A stretch of 64,000 nt of DNA from NCBI GenBank assembly GCA_032622095.1, contig CP136062.1:152142875-152206874 (forward strand), written 5' to 3'. This DNA comes from Siphonodentalium dalli. Lineage: Eukaryota; Mollusca; Scaphopoda; Gadilida; Siphonodentaliidae. The position numbers were made by a program, and so were the translations under genes. Under the pieces are notes generated by a model. It was not told the DNA's origin and searched no databases. It saw only the letters and a program-made list of their open reading frames with translations. This document shows, one piece after another, positions 6,684 to 14,319 of the stretch (within the stretch, counting starts at the first letter, position 1; every line of letters starts with the position of its first letter).

Positions 6684-9600
6684 TGACGAGTTTTCGTTTT
6701 GTGTACACCGATCTGAAAGTTTTGGTTTGACACTCACTAATCAATTGATGGTTCTTTTGTCTTTTAATTCTGGAAGGATACTCAACAACAGTTTTGAAAT
6801 TTTCACGATCATTAACACATTGTACCATTGTTTCAAAATTAACTTTTTGACTTGTGCTGTAATCAAGAGTGATACCTTTTACCTTACATTTGGTGTATCT
6901 TCTCCCATCTTTGATGTATTCATATCCGTAGTTCTTTGGCCCAAGTCCAACAAATTTGACAATCTTTGCATCTGGATGTTCGTCGCTCCATTTCCCCAAT
7001 CTTCCTTCGATAGTTTTGATGTTCTTCTTTGATGGATCACTGACATACATACAGCTGTCTGTATCAAAATACAGCACTCTATCTCCAAGTTTTTCTAAAA
7101 CTTTATACAATTGTAATCTTGCATACGCTGTAACAAAAGAAGCAACAACAACATTTGCTGAATGATGAGGTTCAATATTATCTAAGATGTCAACATAATT
7201 TACCAGAATGAATTTGTCACCATCAAGAAGTGTAACATTTTGAACAATTATATTGTTACTAGTAAGCAATTCAAAATAACGTGATGGTTTATCCACATAC
7301 TCTGTTTTTGACATAAGATTTCTTTGTGCATTCTTACCCCATATACAATTAATCATAATTTTAGATATTTGACGTTTTCCTGGATTCTTCTCGATGTTCT
7401 CCAAATTTATACCCTCAGCTGCATAATAATCCTGTACAAACTTTTGTTTCTGTTCTTCTGTCTCAACACCAAATGGATAACCACTACATTCCTGTTTGAT
7501 CTTTAGATGTTTATCGATATAGGATTTGTATATTTCATCTGTCCAATCTGTCCAATGCCAAATTTGGTACACATCAAGTATTTTGTAGCCAACATCCATT
7601 GCTTTGAATAATTCTGGCGTGGTCCACACTCCGGTTATAGCTCGATCTTCTTCTGAATGGTTACATGTCTCGTCCTCATTGATGGCACAAGTGTTACACA
7701 AAGTAAAAACCATTTTCTTGTTACAATGAATCGGTAGAACTGGAATATACAATTTCGATGGTGGTAAAATTGTACATTTAATAAGTCCCGCATAGTCTCT
7801 AATGTGTTCTTGATCGATCTGCTCTTGGCTCAAAATTTCTGGATGTCCAACAGGGTAGAATTTATATTTGTTGCAATATGGATACAACGAACACACATCG
7901 ATAAACTTGATTTCTTTTGTGGAATCTTGATCAATTTCCTCGTACAATTTGATGGCATTTGTACGTCCACCAAACAACGCTTCTCTTGGCAAAATAGGGT
8001 CTCGATGTTTGTAGAAAGATTCCATTTGTTGTTTGAATTTCACATCCGATTTCATTCTTTCGTCGATCTGATGCTCCCAAATTGATTCAACTCTGTAACC
8101 AAGACTTTCCAGTTCATCTTTCTTCTGTTGAGTTCTTGTATATAATTCTTCCATGGTGAGCATCGTATAAGGATTCTTGTAATGTCTGGTGTTGTAACAT
8201 TTTGGACATCCATGAAACAGACATCCATTCATCTCAAAAACTGTTCTTGTGGCTTCCTCATATCCATCGACGTAGTGTCCACCAATCTTGATTTCTCCTC
8301 CATTCAAAGCATGTTTGATTGTTATCAAACGTGACAATGATAGGTGTTGAAGCCAACGTATCGCTTTCATGGAATAGTTTTTAGCACATGGATATCCACC
8401 ATCTGGAATGATTCCAATTATTTTTTCTGGCATTGAATTCTTCCTCCATGCCAAATTGCAAACTTGTGCCAATGTTATTGACTCAATGAACGGGTCAATC
8501 TGTTCTGTTTCCAATATGTATTTCCTGAATTTTCCACATCCACGGCGAAGAATATCCACGTCTGATTTGCAGTACTTCTCTATCTCTTCTTGGAAGTTGA
8601 ATATCGCATAATTTTCTATTTTCTCATTGTACCATTCAAAGAATTTCTCTCGATTTTCCACGCTCATCATATCTGGTTTGTAGTAATCACAAGCCAAGTA
8701 AGGTCCAATGTAATTTTGAAACTTTGGTGAATTCGCCCAATGTGGAAAGTGTCCTTTTGCCATCTCATTCAGCTGAAAAGTTTGTGGAAATTTTGAAAGC
8801 GGCATCATCAGAAAACTCAGAGAATCAATAACTTTCACGCTGTTGCATTTTAAACTGAGAATTTTGTTTCCATTCATGATCAGTTCTGGTTTATGAATTC
8901 CACTTTGTATGAGTGCTTGAAGTAGAAACTGTGCATCGTATCCCTGAGCATTATGTGCTATTGCAACACATCCTTTGTGATCTTGATGGAATAACCAGTT
9001 TGTGAAGTCTGTTAAAACGTTGTCACCCTTGAATACAAATTCTCTGGAATCCGGTCCGCATGTTTCACATTTTTCTTCGATTGGTTTGCACATGCAATCT
9101 CCACAAGCGGTATGTGCAACACAGAAGTTTGGAATATGAACACCTGTGTCTTGTCTGCATTCAAAGTCAAAGAATACATATGGAATCTTTGCAGGTTTCT
9201 TTTCCGGTGATTCATATTTTGGAATGTAGCACCTGTGATCTGCTTCAACGATTTCTTTGCAATGTTTTCATTTCTTCAACCCCGCACATATATGTCTGTT
9301 TGATTTATTGATGAGAAATTCTTCATCACAAATGTTGCATAGTTGAACCAAATCACATATTTTTCTTTTCTGTTTTCCTTCCGTCTTCAAATGGTTGTCG
9401 AAACAAGATTTACTTCTGAATGATCGTCGACACGTTCTACACTTCACCAAATTTGTGAAATTACACTGTGTCAATGACCAGCATGCACAAACAAATCTGC
9501 ATCGATGATCGCCACGACTTTTGAATCCAATGTCACAGAATTCGCAGTAGTAGCTGGTGCCTAGAAATCCTTTGATTGATGTTATGGTGTCGAAGTGATT

Positions 9601-10719
9601 GTTGTTGTAGTAGATGTGTACACATTTGCTCTCCGAACACATTTCTGCAGGTTCAAATAGAAATCCAGCGCCAGCAAATTCATTGTGAATTTTCACAACA
9701 TATTCTGGATACAATATTTCTTGAATCTTGTGGAACTCATTGATACTGCAAACTGTATCGTGTGGAATACCAGCACGGTTGAGTAGATTTTTTGCTGCAT
9801 CTGTTTGTGCTGTGTATATTGATTGTCTTATTCTTTTCCATTTCTTTGACCAGCACGCAGATCCATCACTATCTGCCTTACACATTCCGACGACAATAGA
9901 TCTTGCCATACACATAACATCATCAGCATTTTCAATCCGGACAATACTTCTTTTCACTTTTGTAAGCTTGTTCTTGTCTGCAAATGGTCCATAATGTAGT
10001 GAGTGTCGTGTACCACCTTCCGGAATATCTGTAACGAAGATTTCGAAATTGAGTGCACTGTCATGAATTGTAAAGTCTGCATTTGATTGAACCACATTTT
10101 GAATATTATCCATGAGTGTCTCACCATTCAATTCACTGGCTTTTGTGAATGGAATGAAAATGTTCATATCAAGTCCTGGATGATTTATCGTAACTCTGAT
10201 TCTTGTCTTCTCATTTGCTGAACATTTCTGTTTCAATTCTTCTGTCAACTTCTCAAATATCTCTGGAATGTTTTCGATTGGATCTGTAAATTTCTCGAAT
10301 TTCACACCAAATTGTCGTGATGCTGATTTAAATTTTCTGGAAAATTTCTCCGAGTTCAGCTCCAATTTGAAATATTTTGTTGGATTGAACACAACACGCT
10401 CTCTAGCCAGACTTCTCTTTCTCTTCCCACCAATTTCTCTATTCTGTCTTCGACCGCGTCCAATCTGACCATCACTAGAACTTTCTTCACTTTCGCCTCC
10501 ATCAGTTTCCATATCGCTCTCTTCACTTTCTGCCTCATCAGTTTCCATATCGCTCTCTTCACTTTCTGCCTCATCAGTTTCCATATCGCTCTCTTCACTT
10601 TCTGCCTCATCAGTTTCCATTTCGCTCTCTTCAATAACTGCAGGCCTTGGTCTTTTTCTAACAATATCTTCTTCGCTGGCGGAGTCGTCTGAAACAGGTC
10701 TTTTGATTCTCTTAAACAT
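6646..10719 (-). pseudogene. polB: Protein-primed family B DNA polymerase, one in-frame TGA
   Basis: One frame of 1,358 codons is interrupted only by TGA at codon 484 (9268-9270), immediately before the exonuclease domain. The N-terminal third has an acidic tandem repeat (residues ~32-80), a conserved unknown region, and a Cys/His-rich zinc-finger array (~395-480). Exonuclease motifs are FDFEC at ~517-521, HNAQGYD at ~590 and YCKSDVD at ~716. An HGCPKC segment (~836) opens the endonuclease-like insertion seen in Maverick polymerases. Polymerase motif A is DVCSLYP (~941), motif B is INCIWGK (~1,125) and motif C is YFDTDS (~1,219). The C-terminus ends in the usual TYPYG. The enzyme would replicate linear DNA from a terminal protein. 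TGA could come from CGA by CpG decay. The start is the ATG at 10719, shared by position with the mirror gene. Confidence 0.9.
10497..10631 (-). repeat. 36-bp tandem repeat coding an acidic tract in PolB
   Basis: Three to four copies of a 36-bp unit encode a 12-residue acidic repeat (consensus EAESEESDMETD) near the PolB N-terminus. The unit length keeps the frame. The array starts exactly where the inverted-repeat similarity to the divergent gene ends. Confidence 0.8.
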
Positions 10720-11034
10720 TTTTGTCTTGAGTTTTTGTCAGCAAAAAATATTGCGACTGGCTTCTTCGGAGTTGAAGTGTAAAGTGTATAATTACACAAT
10801 TTTACACTTGCTTTTATAGCATTTTTCATCGTGACTGCTATAAAAGCAGGTGTTAAAATTGTGTAATTATACACTTTACACTTCAACTCCGAAGAAGCCA
10901 GTCGCAATATTTTTTGCTGACAAAAACTCAAGACAAAAATGTTTAAGAGAATCAAAAGACCTGTTTCAGACGACTCCGCCAGCGAAGAAGATATTGTTAG
11001 AAAAAGACCAAGGCCTGCAGTTATTGAAGAGAGC
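10624..11034. repeat. ~400-bp inverted repeat (mirror promoter plus first 32 codons)
   Basis: The left arm (10624-10820) and right arm (10837-11034) are reverse complements with only one indel and one mismatch (near 10,804-10,806), around a 16-nt centre. Each arm holds a TATA box, the 5' leader, the ATG and the first 32 codons. Identity stops abruptly at codon 33 on both sides, so the homogenised unit is promoter plus N-terminal tag. Confidence 0.95.
10810..10847. promoter_or_regulatory. Bidirectional core promoter with two TATA boxes
   Basis: GCTATAAAAGC reads outward on both strands (minus 10820-10810, plus 10837-10847), each about 90-100 nt before an ATG (PolB at 10719, CCHC gene at 10939). 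Between each TATA box and ATG lies a symmetric AT-rich motif (GTGTAATTATACAC on the plus strand at ~10,861) that could be an operator-like factor site. Confidence 0.6.
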
Positions 11035-11514
11035 TATATTGAGCTGCATAAAGAAGAATCTACACTACTACAGACTAGAAAAATTCAAGATAATCTTGTC
11101 GAATTGAGACAGATCTCTACTGATTTGTTTAAATTTTGTAACAAAATGCAATGGCAAGAGAAAAAAGAGAAAAACAAAGCTGATAAAAATTGGAAACCAC
11201 CATATGGTTACTGTTACAAATGCGGACAAGACTCCCATTGGTCCTTCCAATGTAAAACAGATTTCGACAACAAAAAAAATGTGAAAACTATACAAAAAAG
11301 TCTACAAGCAGTAACAATACAAGAACAAAATGCAGTTATCAAAACTGAAGAGATGTCTACAACATCAGATGTTTTCAAACAACCCCGACCTGTTGATCCT
11401 ACGAATGATTCACAGAACAAATCTGAAGATAAGCATCCAGATTTTGAAAATTCCAAGAAAACTTCCAAGAAAAAGAAGCTGAGACAATTCTACATTCCAA
11501 AAACAGATAAATGA
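10939..11514 (+). CDS. CCHC zinc-knuckle protein sharing its N-terminus with PolB
   Basis: The product has 191 aa and is intact. Residues 1-32 are identical to the PolB N-terminus, including the basic RKRPRP cluster that could act as a nuclear signal. Residues ~33-75 are helical and charged. A retroviral-type zinc knuckle CYKCGQDSHWSFQC (C-x2-C-x4-H-x4-C) lies at ~93-106, so it probably binds single-stranded nucleic acid. The tail is polar and ends in a Lys-rich cluster (KKTSKKKKLRQF). It is divergent from PolB through the mirror promoter, so both should be made together. A replication-associated ssDNA or RNA binding role is inference. An AATAAA signal follows 32 nt after the stop. Confidence 0.65.
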   Translation: MFKRIKRPVSDDSASEEDIVRKRPRPAVIEESYIELHKEESTLLQTRKIQDNLVELRQISTDLFKFCNKMQWQEKKEKNKADKNWKPPYGYCYKCGQDSHWSFQCKTDFDNKKNVKTIQKSLQAVTIQEQNAVIKTEEMSTTSDVFKQPRPVDPTNDSQNKSEDKHPDFENSKKTSKKKKLRQFYIPKTDK

Positions 11515-11545
11515 ATCGATACAAACATTTGAAAATTATATTGTG

Positions 11546-11551
11546 AATAAA
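11546..11551 (+). terminator. Polyadenylation signal AATAAA
   Basis: AATAAA lies 32 nt after the stop of the CCHC gene, followed by a T/G-rich stretch at 11,568-11,588. This gene therefore looks conventionally polyadenylated, unlike its three right-hand neighbours. Confidence 0.5.
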
Positions 11552-11625
11552 TTATGAATTGAACAATCGTGTTTTGTTTTGTTTTTTTCAGCTATGAAAG
11601 AGTAACCTTTTAGGGGAATGTGGGT

Positions 11626-11641
11626 GGCCCTGAAAAGGGCC
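11626..11641 (-). terminator. Histone-type 3' stem-loop (SL1)
   Basis: On the minus strand: AAAAAC, stem GGCCCT, loop TTTC, stem AGGGCC, then ACCCACA. This matches the metazoan histone mRNA consensus (GGYYYU-UHUH-ARRRCC, A-rich 5' flank, ACCCA 3' flank). It begins 18 nt after the stop of the gene at 11,660-12,025. A weak purine stretch (TAAAAGG) follows ~10 nt later. Confidence 0.8.
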
Positions 11642-11659
11642 GTTTTTCTTTTCCAGAAT

Positions 11660-12025
11660 TCATAAAAATTCTGCCAAATCAGGATATATCCCATTGGGAT
11701 TAATTGTCACAGACCAAGTAGGATTTGATCTGTGCGCCGTAGCAGCCTGAGCGAAGCTGTCAATTGCTGCATTGCACAGATCTTTCTTCGAGATCTGTGA
11801 CAAGATCTCCACGAGATCAAGATTGCTTGATTCTTGATTCTTGATTGCTTGATCGCATACTTCAGGCGATGGTCGTCGCCGAGCCAGAAAATCTCTTAGC
11901 ATCTGTTTCTGTACCACCTTTTGTTCAGGAGAATCCTGCCATTTCCTATAGGTTCTGATTTTCGTCTCCTCTGACGAATCTCTCTTCCTCCATAACTTCT
12001 TGATAAATTTCTTTAACGACGGCAT
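11660..12025 (-). CDS. Small unknown protein with histone-type mRNA end
   Basis: The product has 121 aa and is intact, with no recognised family. The N-terminus (MPSLKKFIKKLWRKR) is a basic amphipathic segment. A charged helical region follows, then a less charged C-terminal half with NPTWSVTINPNGIYPDL. The transcription unit is compact: a shared 37-nt box at 12102-12138, a TATA-like TATAAAAATA at 12065-12056, the ATG at 12025, and a histone-type stem-loop 18 nt after the stop. It is convergent with the CCHC gene. Shared signals with the two plus-strand genes at 12,643 and 13,444 suggest joint regulation, possibly in S phase; that is inference. Confidence 0.6.
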   Translation of the reverse strand: MPSLKKFIKKLWRKRDSSEETKIRTYRKWQDSPEQKVVQKQMLRDFLARRRPSPEVCDQAIKNQESSNLDLVEILSQISKKDLCNAAIDSFAQAATAHRSNPTWSVTINPNGIYPDLAEFL

Positions 12026-12055
12026 AATGAATGAAGTTCACTGAAAAAGTGAAAA

Positions 12056-12138
12056 TATTTTTATACATTTGACACGGGCGTCAATGAAATCACATGTCGC
12101 ATTGACGTTAAAATTGACAAATGTTTCCTGACGTTGTG
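12056..12138 (-). promoter_or_regulatory. Promoter of the 121-aa gene: double ACGTCA box (12102-12138) and TATA
   Basis: Read on the minus strand, the box runs from CACAACGTCAGG (12138) through CATTTGTCA to TTAACGTCAA (12102). It matches the boxes at 12521-12557 and 13326-13362 at all but a few positions, although it is on the opposite strand. It ends 77 nt before the ATG. TATAAAAATA lies between the box and the start codon. Confidence 0.65.
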
Positions 12139-12520
12139 TTTTTTCAGAACCGGATCAACATGCATATTTTTCTTGATCATTATTGCATAGCGATCAAACA
12201 AATGTTTTTAATTTCGTTAGATCATTATCTATTATTTGGTACACATGATTGATATATTTATTACCTCGTTAGGCAAATATGGAATGTTTTTCTAGTTTTT
12301 GGTTTTGGAAATGTACATATTTTATACATAAAACTGAACACAAGAAAACATACTGAACATTTTTCTTCATCATTACAATTGATAACTTTACTTGGTCATC
12401 GTTTATGAACGAAGATGAATTCATATGTTAAAATATCTTAATTAATTGCATATACTATCATGAATTTAATCTATATCATATCGAAATGGTGAAACTAACA
12501 GATAATGCACTGAAAAGAAA
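12139..12520. repeat. Divergent intergenic region; first copy of a ~395-bp direct repeat starts at 12247
   Basis: 12247-12645 and 13053-13446 are direct repeats of about 395-400 bp with high identity. They cover the whole upstream region and promoter of the two plus-strand genes and stop at their ATG. The coding sequences after the ATG are unrelated, so the promoter was duplicated in front of a different gene, or one coding region was replaced. 12139-12246 is AT-rich with no feature seen. Confidence 0.85.
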
Positions 12521-12557
12521 CACAACGTCAGGGAGCATTTGTCATTTTTAACGTCAA
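12521..12557 (+). promoter_or_regulatory. Double ACGTCA box of the 62-aa gene
   Basis: A 37-nt box with ACGTCA at each end (CACAACGTCAGG ... TTTAACGTCAA), 86 nt before the ATG at 12643. A GATATATG TATA-like stretch follows at ~12,593-12,600. ACGTCA is the CRE/ATF half-site core. Confidence 0.65.
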
Positions 12558-12642
12558 AGTATTATGTGCTTTCTCTACCGCCCGCGCAATCGTGATATAT
12601 GTTCAAACACGGCCGTGAACAATTTTTATTCTGCATTCAAAG

Positions 12643-12831
12643 ATGTCTGAAATCCCCGAACCGTTGATGTCTATACTAAGAGGAACGATAGGGCTATCAC
12701 CCCAGATAATGCGGGCCGGACACGCAAAAGAAGTAACCGCCAGTGCAAAACTGGTTATGCAAATATGCAAAAAACAACAGCGTTGGAACAAAAGCAAAAG
12801 TCTCAAAAGAAAATCGTGGCGTGAACTTTGA
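12643..12831 (+). CDS. 62-aa basic protein with histone-type mRNA end
   Basis: The product has 62 aa and is not recognised. The N-terminal half is mildly hydrophobic (PEPLMSILRGTIGLSP) and the C-terminal 25 residues are strongly basic (KKQQRWNKSKSLKRKSW). The ATG is fixed by alignment with the duplicated promoter at 13,444, where the sequence CATTCAAAG precedes both start codons. Two histone-type stem-loops follow 13 and 41 nt after the stop. The ORF is short, but its precise placement between a shared promoter and shared 3' signals makes expression likely. It may be the remnant of a longer gene. Confidence 0.5.
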   Translation: MSEIPEPLMSILRGTIGLSPQIMRAGHAKEVTASAKLVMQICKKQQRWNKSKSLKRKSWREL

Positions 12832-12844
12832 TGCCATACAAAAC

Positions 12845-12860
12845 GGCCCTTTTCAGGGCC
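12845..12860 (+). terminator. Histone-type 3' stem-loop (SL2)
   Basis: AAAAC, stem GGCCCT, loop TTTC, stem AGGGCC, A-rich 3' flank; starts 13 nt after the stop of the 62-aa gene. It is identical in stem and loop to SL1 and SL4. Confidence 0.75.
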
Positions 12861-12872
12861 AAAAACAAAAAC

Positions 12873-12888
12873 GGTCCTTTTCAGGACC
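12873..12888 (+). terminator. Histone-type 3' stem-loop (SL3) with compensatory pair and purine element
   Basis: AAAAAC, stem GGTCCT, loop TTTC, stem AGGACC. Relative to SL2 one C-G pair became T-A, keeping the stem. It is followed at ~13 nt by CAAAAAGAAAAAC (12,901-12,913), which resembles a histone downstream element (U7 target; sea urchin form CAAGAAAGA). Confidence 0.75.
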
Positions 12889-12913
12889 AACCAATTTTTT
12901 CAAAAAGAAAAAC

Positions 12914-13052
12914 TTTTAGCATTGCTTAAGAACTAATAATGTTCTTTGTACCCTATGTTTTGTTTTGAAAAAATCATGCCACGAATAATTTAAAACAAAA
13001 TATACTTGCAAATATTTGTTGTTGAATAAAATATAAATTGAACAATCGTGTT
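12914..13052. other. AT-rich spacer, no gene
   Basis: Contains a short copy (about 13,019-13,051, with AATAAA at 13,025) of the sequence just after the CCHC gene (11,540-11,571). This implies local duplication of 3' flanks. Confidence 0.5.
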
Positions 13053-13443
13053 GATTGATATATTTGTTACCTCGTTAGGAAAATATGGAATGTTTTTCTA
13101 GTTTTGTTTTTGGAGATGTACATATTTTATACATAAAACTGAACACAAGAAAACATACTGAACATTTTTCTTCATCATTACAATCGATAACTTTACTTGG
13201 TCATCGTTTATGAACGAAGATGAATTCATATGTTAAAACATCTTAATTAATTGCATATACTATCATGAATTTAATCTATAACATATCGAAATAGTGAAAA
13301 CTACAGATAATGCACTGTAAAGAAACACAACGTCAGGAAGCATTTGTCATTTTTAACGTCAAAGTATTATGTGCTTTCTCTACCGCCCGCACAATCGTAA
13401 TATATGTTCAAGACGGATCTTCAGACTTATTCTACATTCAAAG
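13053..13443 (+). repeat. Second copy of the ~395-bp promoter direct repeat, with ACGTCA box at 13326-13362
   Basis: Near-identical to 12247-12642. The 37-nt box ends 81 nt before the ATG at 13444. The segments differ by scattered substitutions and small indels, so the duplication is not brand new. Confidence 0.85.
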
Positions 13444-13911
13444 ATGACTGCTGTAAACATAACAGATCTTGACGAGATAATGGTACAGGGGGTATACTGT
13501 AAAGCAGTGTGCGGCGGCGAAGAAATATCTCTGTTTTGGAGGGCACTCAGCGTTGCGGTTTACGGGACGACCGATGGATGGATGGTTCTGAGAGATGCGG
13601 CAGTTGACCTGTACTACGCAGAGAGTGACGAACTTGGTGCGTCGGCACAAGATTTACGGCGCACACCACTTTTGGCTGAATCAAGATTGATGGTTGAATT
13701 AGCGGCGACTGTTATACAGCGACCTATCGTCATGTTTGATGCTACCAAAGGCGGCTACAAATCAACACCAAGATTCAAGTCATCAATAACTCTAGTGTGG
13801 ATCCCACACGTTTGCCACGAGCATTATTGTGAATGCGAAATATGGATGAGGCGAGGAGACAAATCAATTGAAGTTTTGGCGAACAAAGAAGTTCAATGTG
13901 GCGGATTCTAA
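13444..13911 (+). CDS. OTU-like protein lacking the canonical catalytic Cys
   Basis: The product has 155 aa, with an ATG at 13444 set by the duplicated promoter. The pattern fits an OTU-fold cysteine protease: SLFWRALSVAVYGT at ~30-43 (usual DGNC-F-RAL-YGT), LRDAAVDLYY at ~50-59, ELAATVIQRPIVMFD at ~86-100, and a closing strand ITLVWIPHVCHEHYCEC with HY at the place of the catalytic His. The Asp and Cys of the DGxC loop are not present (EEIS-L instead). It may therefore be a ubiquitin-binding pseudoenzyme or use another residue. The Cys/His-rich C-terminus (CHEHYCEC) is unusual. A histone-type stem-loop starts 20 nt after the stop. Interference with host ubiquitin signalling is inference from the fold. 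Confidence 0.6.
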   Translation: MTAVNITDLDEIMVQGVYCKAVCGGEEISLFWRALSVAVYGTTDGWMVLRDAAVDLYYAESDELGASAQDLRRTPLLAESRLMVELAATVIQRPIVMFDATKGGYKSTPRFKSSITLVWIPHVCHEHYCECEIWMRRGDKSIEVLANKEVQCGGF

Positions 13912-13930
13912 ACTATAACAAAAATAAAAC

Positions 13931-13946
13931 GGCCCTTTTCAGGGCC
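13931..13946 (+). terminator. Histone-type 3' stem-loop (SL4) with purine element
   Basis: AAAAC, stem GGCCCT, loop TTTC, stem AGGGCC, flank ACCAAA. It is followed after ~12 nt by CGAAAAGAAAAACT (13,957-13,970), almost the same purine element as after SL3. Confidence 0.8.
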
Positions 13947-13970
13947 ACCAAATATTCGAAAAGAAAAACT

Positions 13971-14090
13971 CTTGATTGCTAATTGATATTTTCCAAAGTG
14001 AGATTTTCCTTTTGAAAAAAATAATTCTAAGTCCATTTTCATTTTTTCCGATCAGAAATATCACATCAATGACAGGAATATCTATCCTCA
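13971..14090. other. Probable right-end zone of the Maverick; boundary not found
   Basis: AT-rich, no gene. The Maverick must end between the last viral gene and the LINE remnant at ~14,320. No terminal inverted repeat can be matched because the left end lies outside the window. Confidence 0.3.
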
Positions 14091-14310
14091 GGGGGAACTA
14101 TGGCCCAGTACCCATCAGTGGGGGGCACTATAGCCCAGTACCCATCAGTGGGGGGCACTATAGCCCAGTACCCATCAGTGGGGGGCACTATAGCCCAGTA
14201 GTGGGCTATAGTGCCCCCCCCACTGATGGGTACTGGGCTATAGTGCCCCCCACTGATGGGTACTGGGCTATAGTGCCCCCCACTGATGGGTACTGGGCCA
14301 TAGTGCCCCC
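14091..14310. repeat. 220-bp palindrome built from 30-bp tandem repeats
   Basis: About 3.5 copies of a 30-bp unit (CACTATAGCCCAGTA, CCCATCAGT and a G6 run) are followed by their exact reverse complement, with the centre at ~14,200. The G6/C6 runs alternate strand at the centre. Open frames here come from the repeat and are not genes. Confidence 0.9.
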
Positions 14311-14319
14311 CATTACTAC

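Noticed and set aside
6673-8611. Plus-strand frames of 60-119 codons opposite PolB
   Set aside because: Shadows of the PolB coding strand with no conserved pattern.
9268-9270. Alternative genetic code (TGA or TAA as sense)
   Set aside because: The integrase is interrupted by TAA and PolB by TGA, while other viral genes end properly at TAA and TGA; decay is simpler.
10624-11034. Viral terminal inverted repeat joined head to head
   Set aside because: Viral genes continue on both sides and the arms contain coding sequence that diverges at the same codon, so a mirrored promoter is the better reading; I cannot exclude a terminus origin.
11626-13946. Reading the GGCCCT hairpins as bacterial intrinsic terminators or MITE debris
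   Set aside because: The host and virus are eukaryotic. All four have the same loop orientation relative to the gene and a fixed place after stop codons, which fits the histone stem-loop instead.
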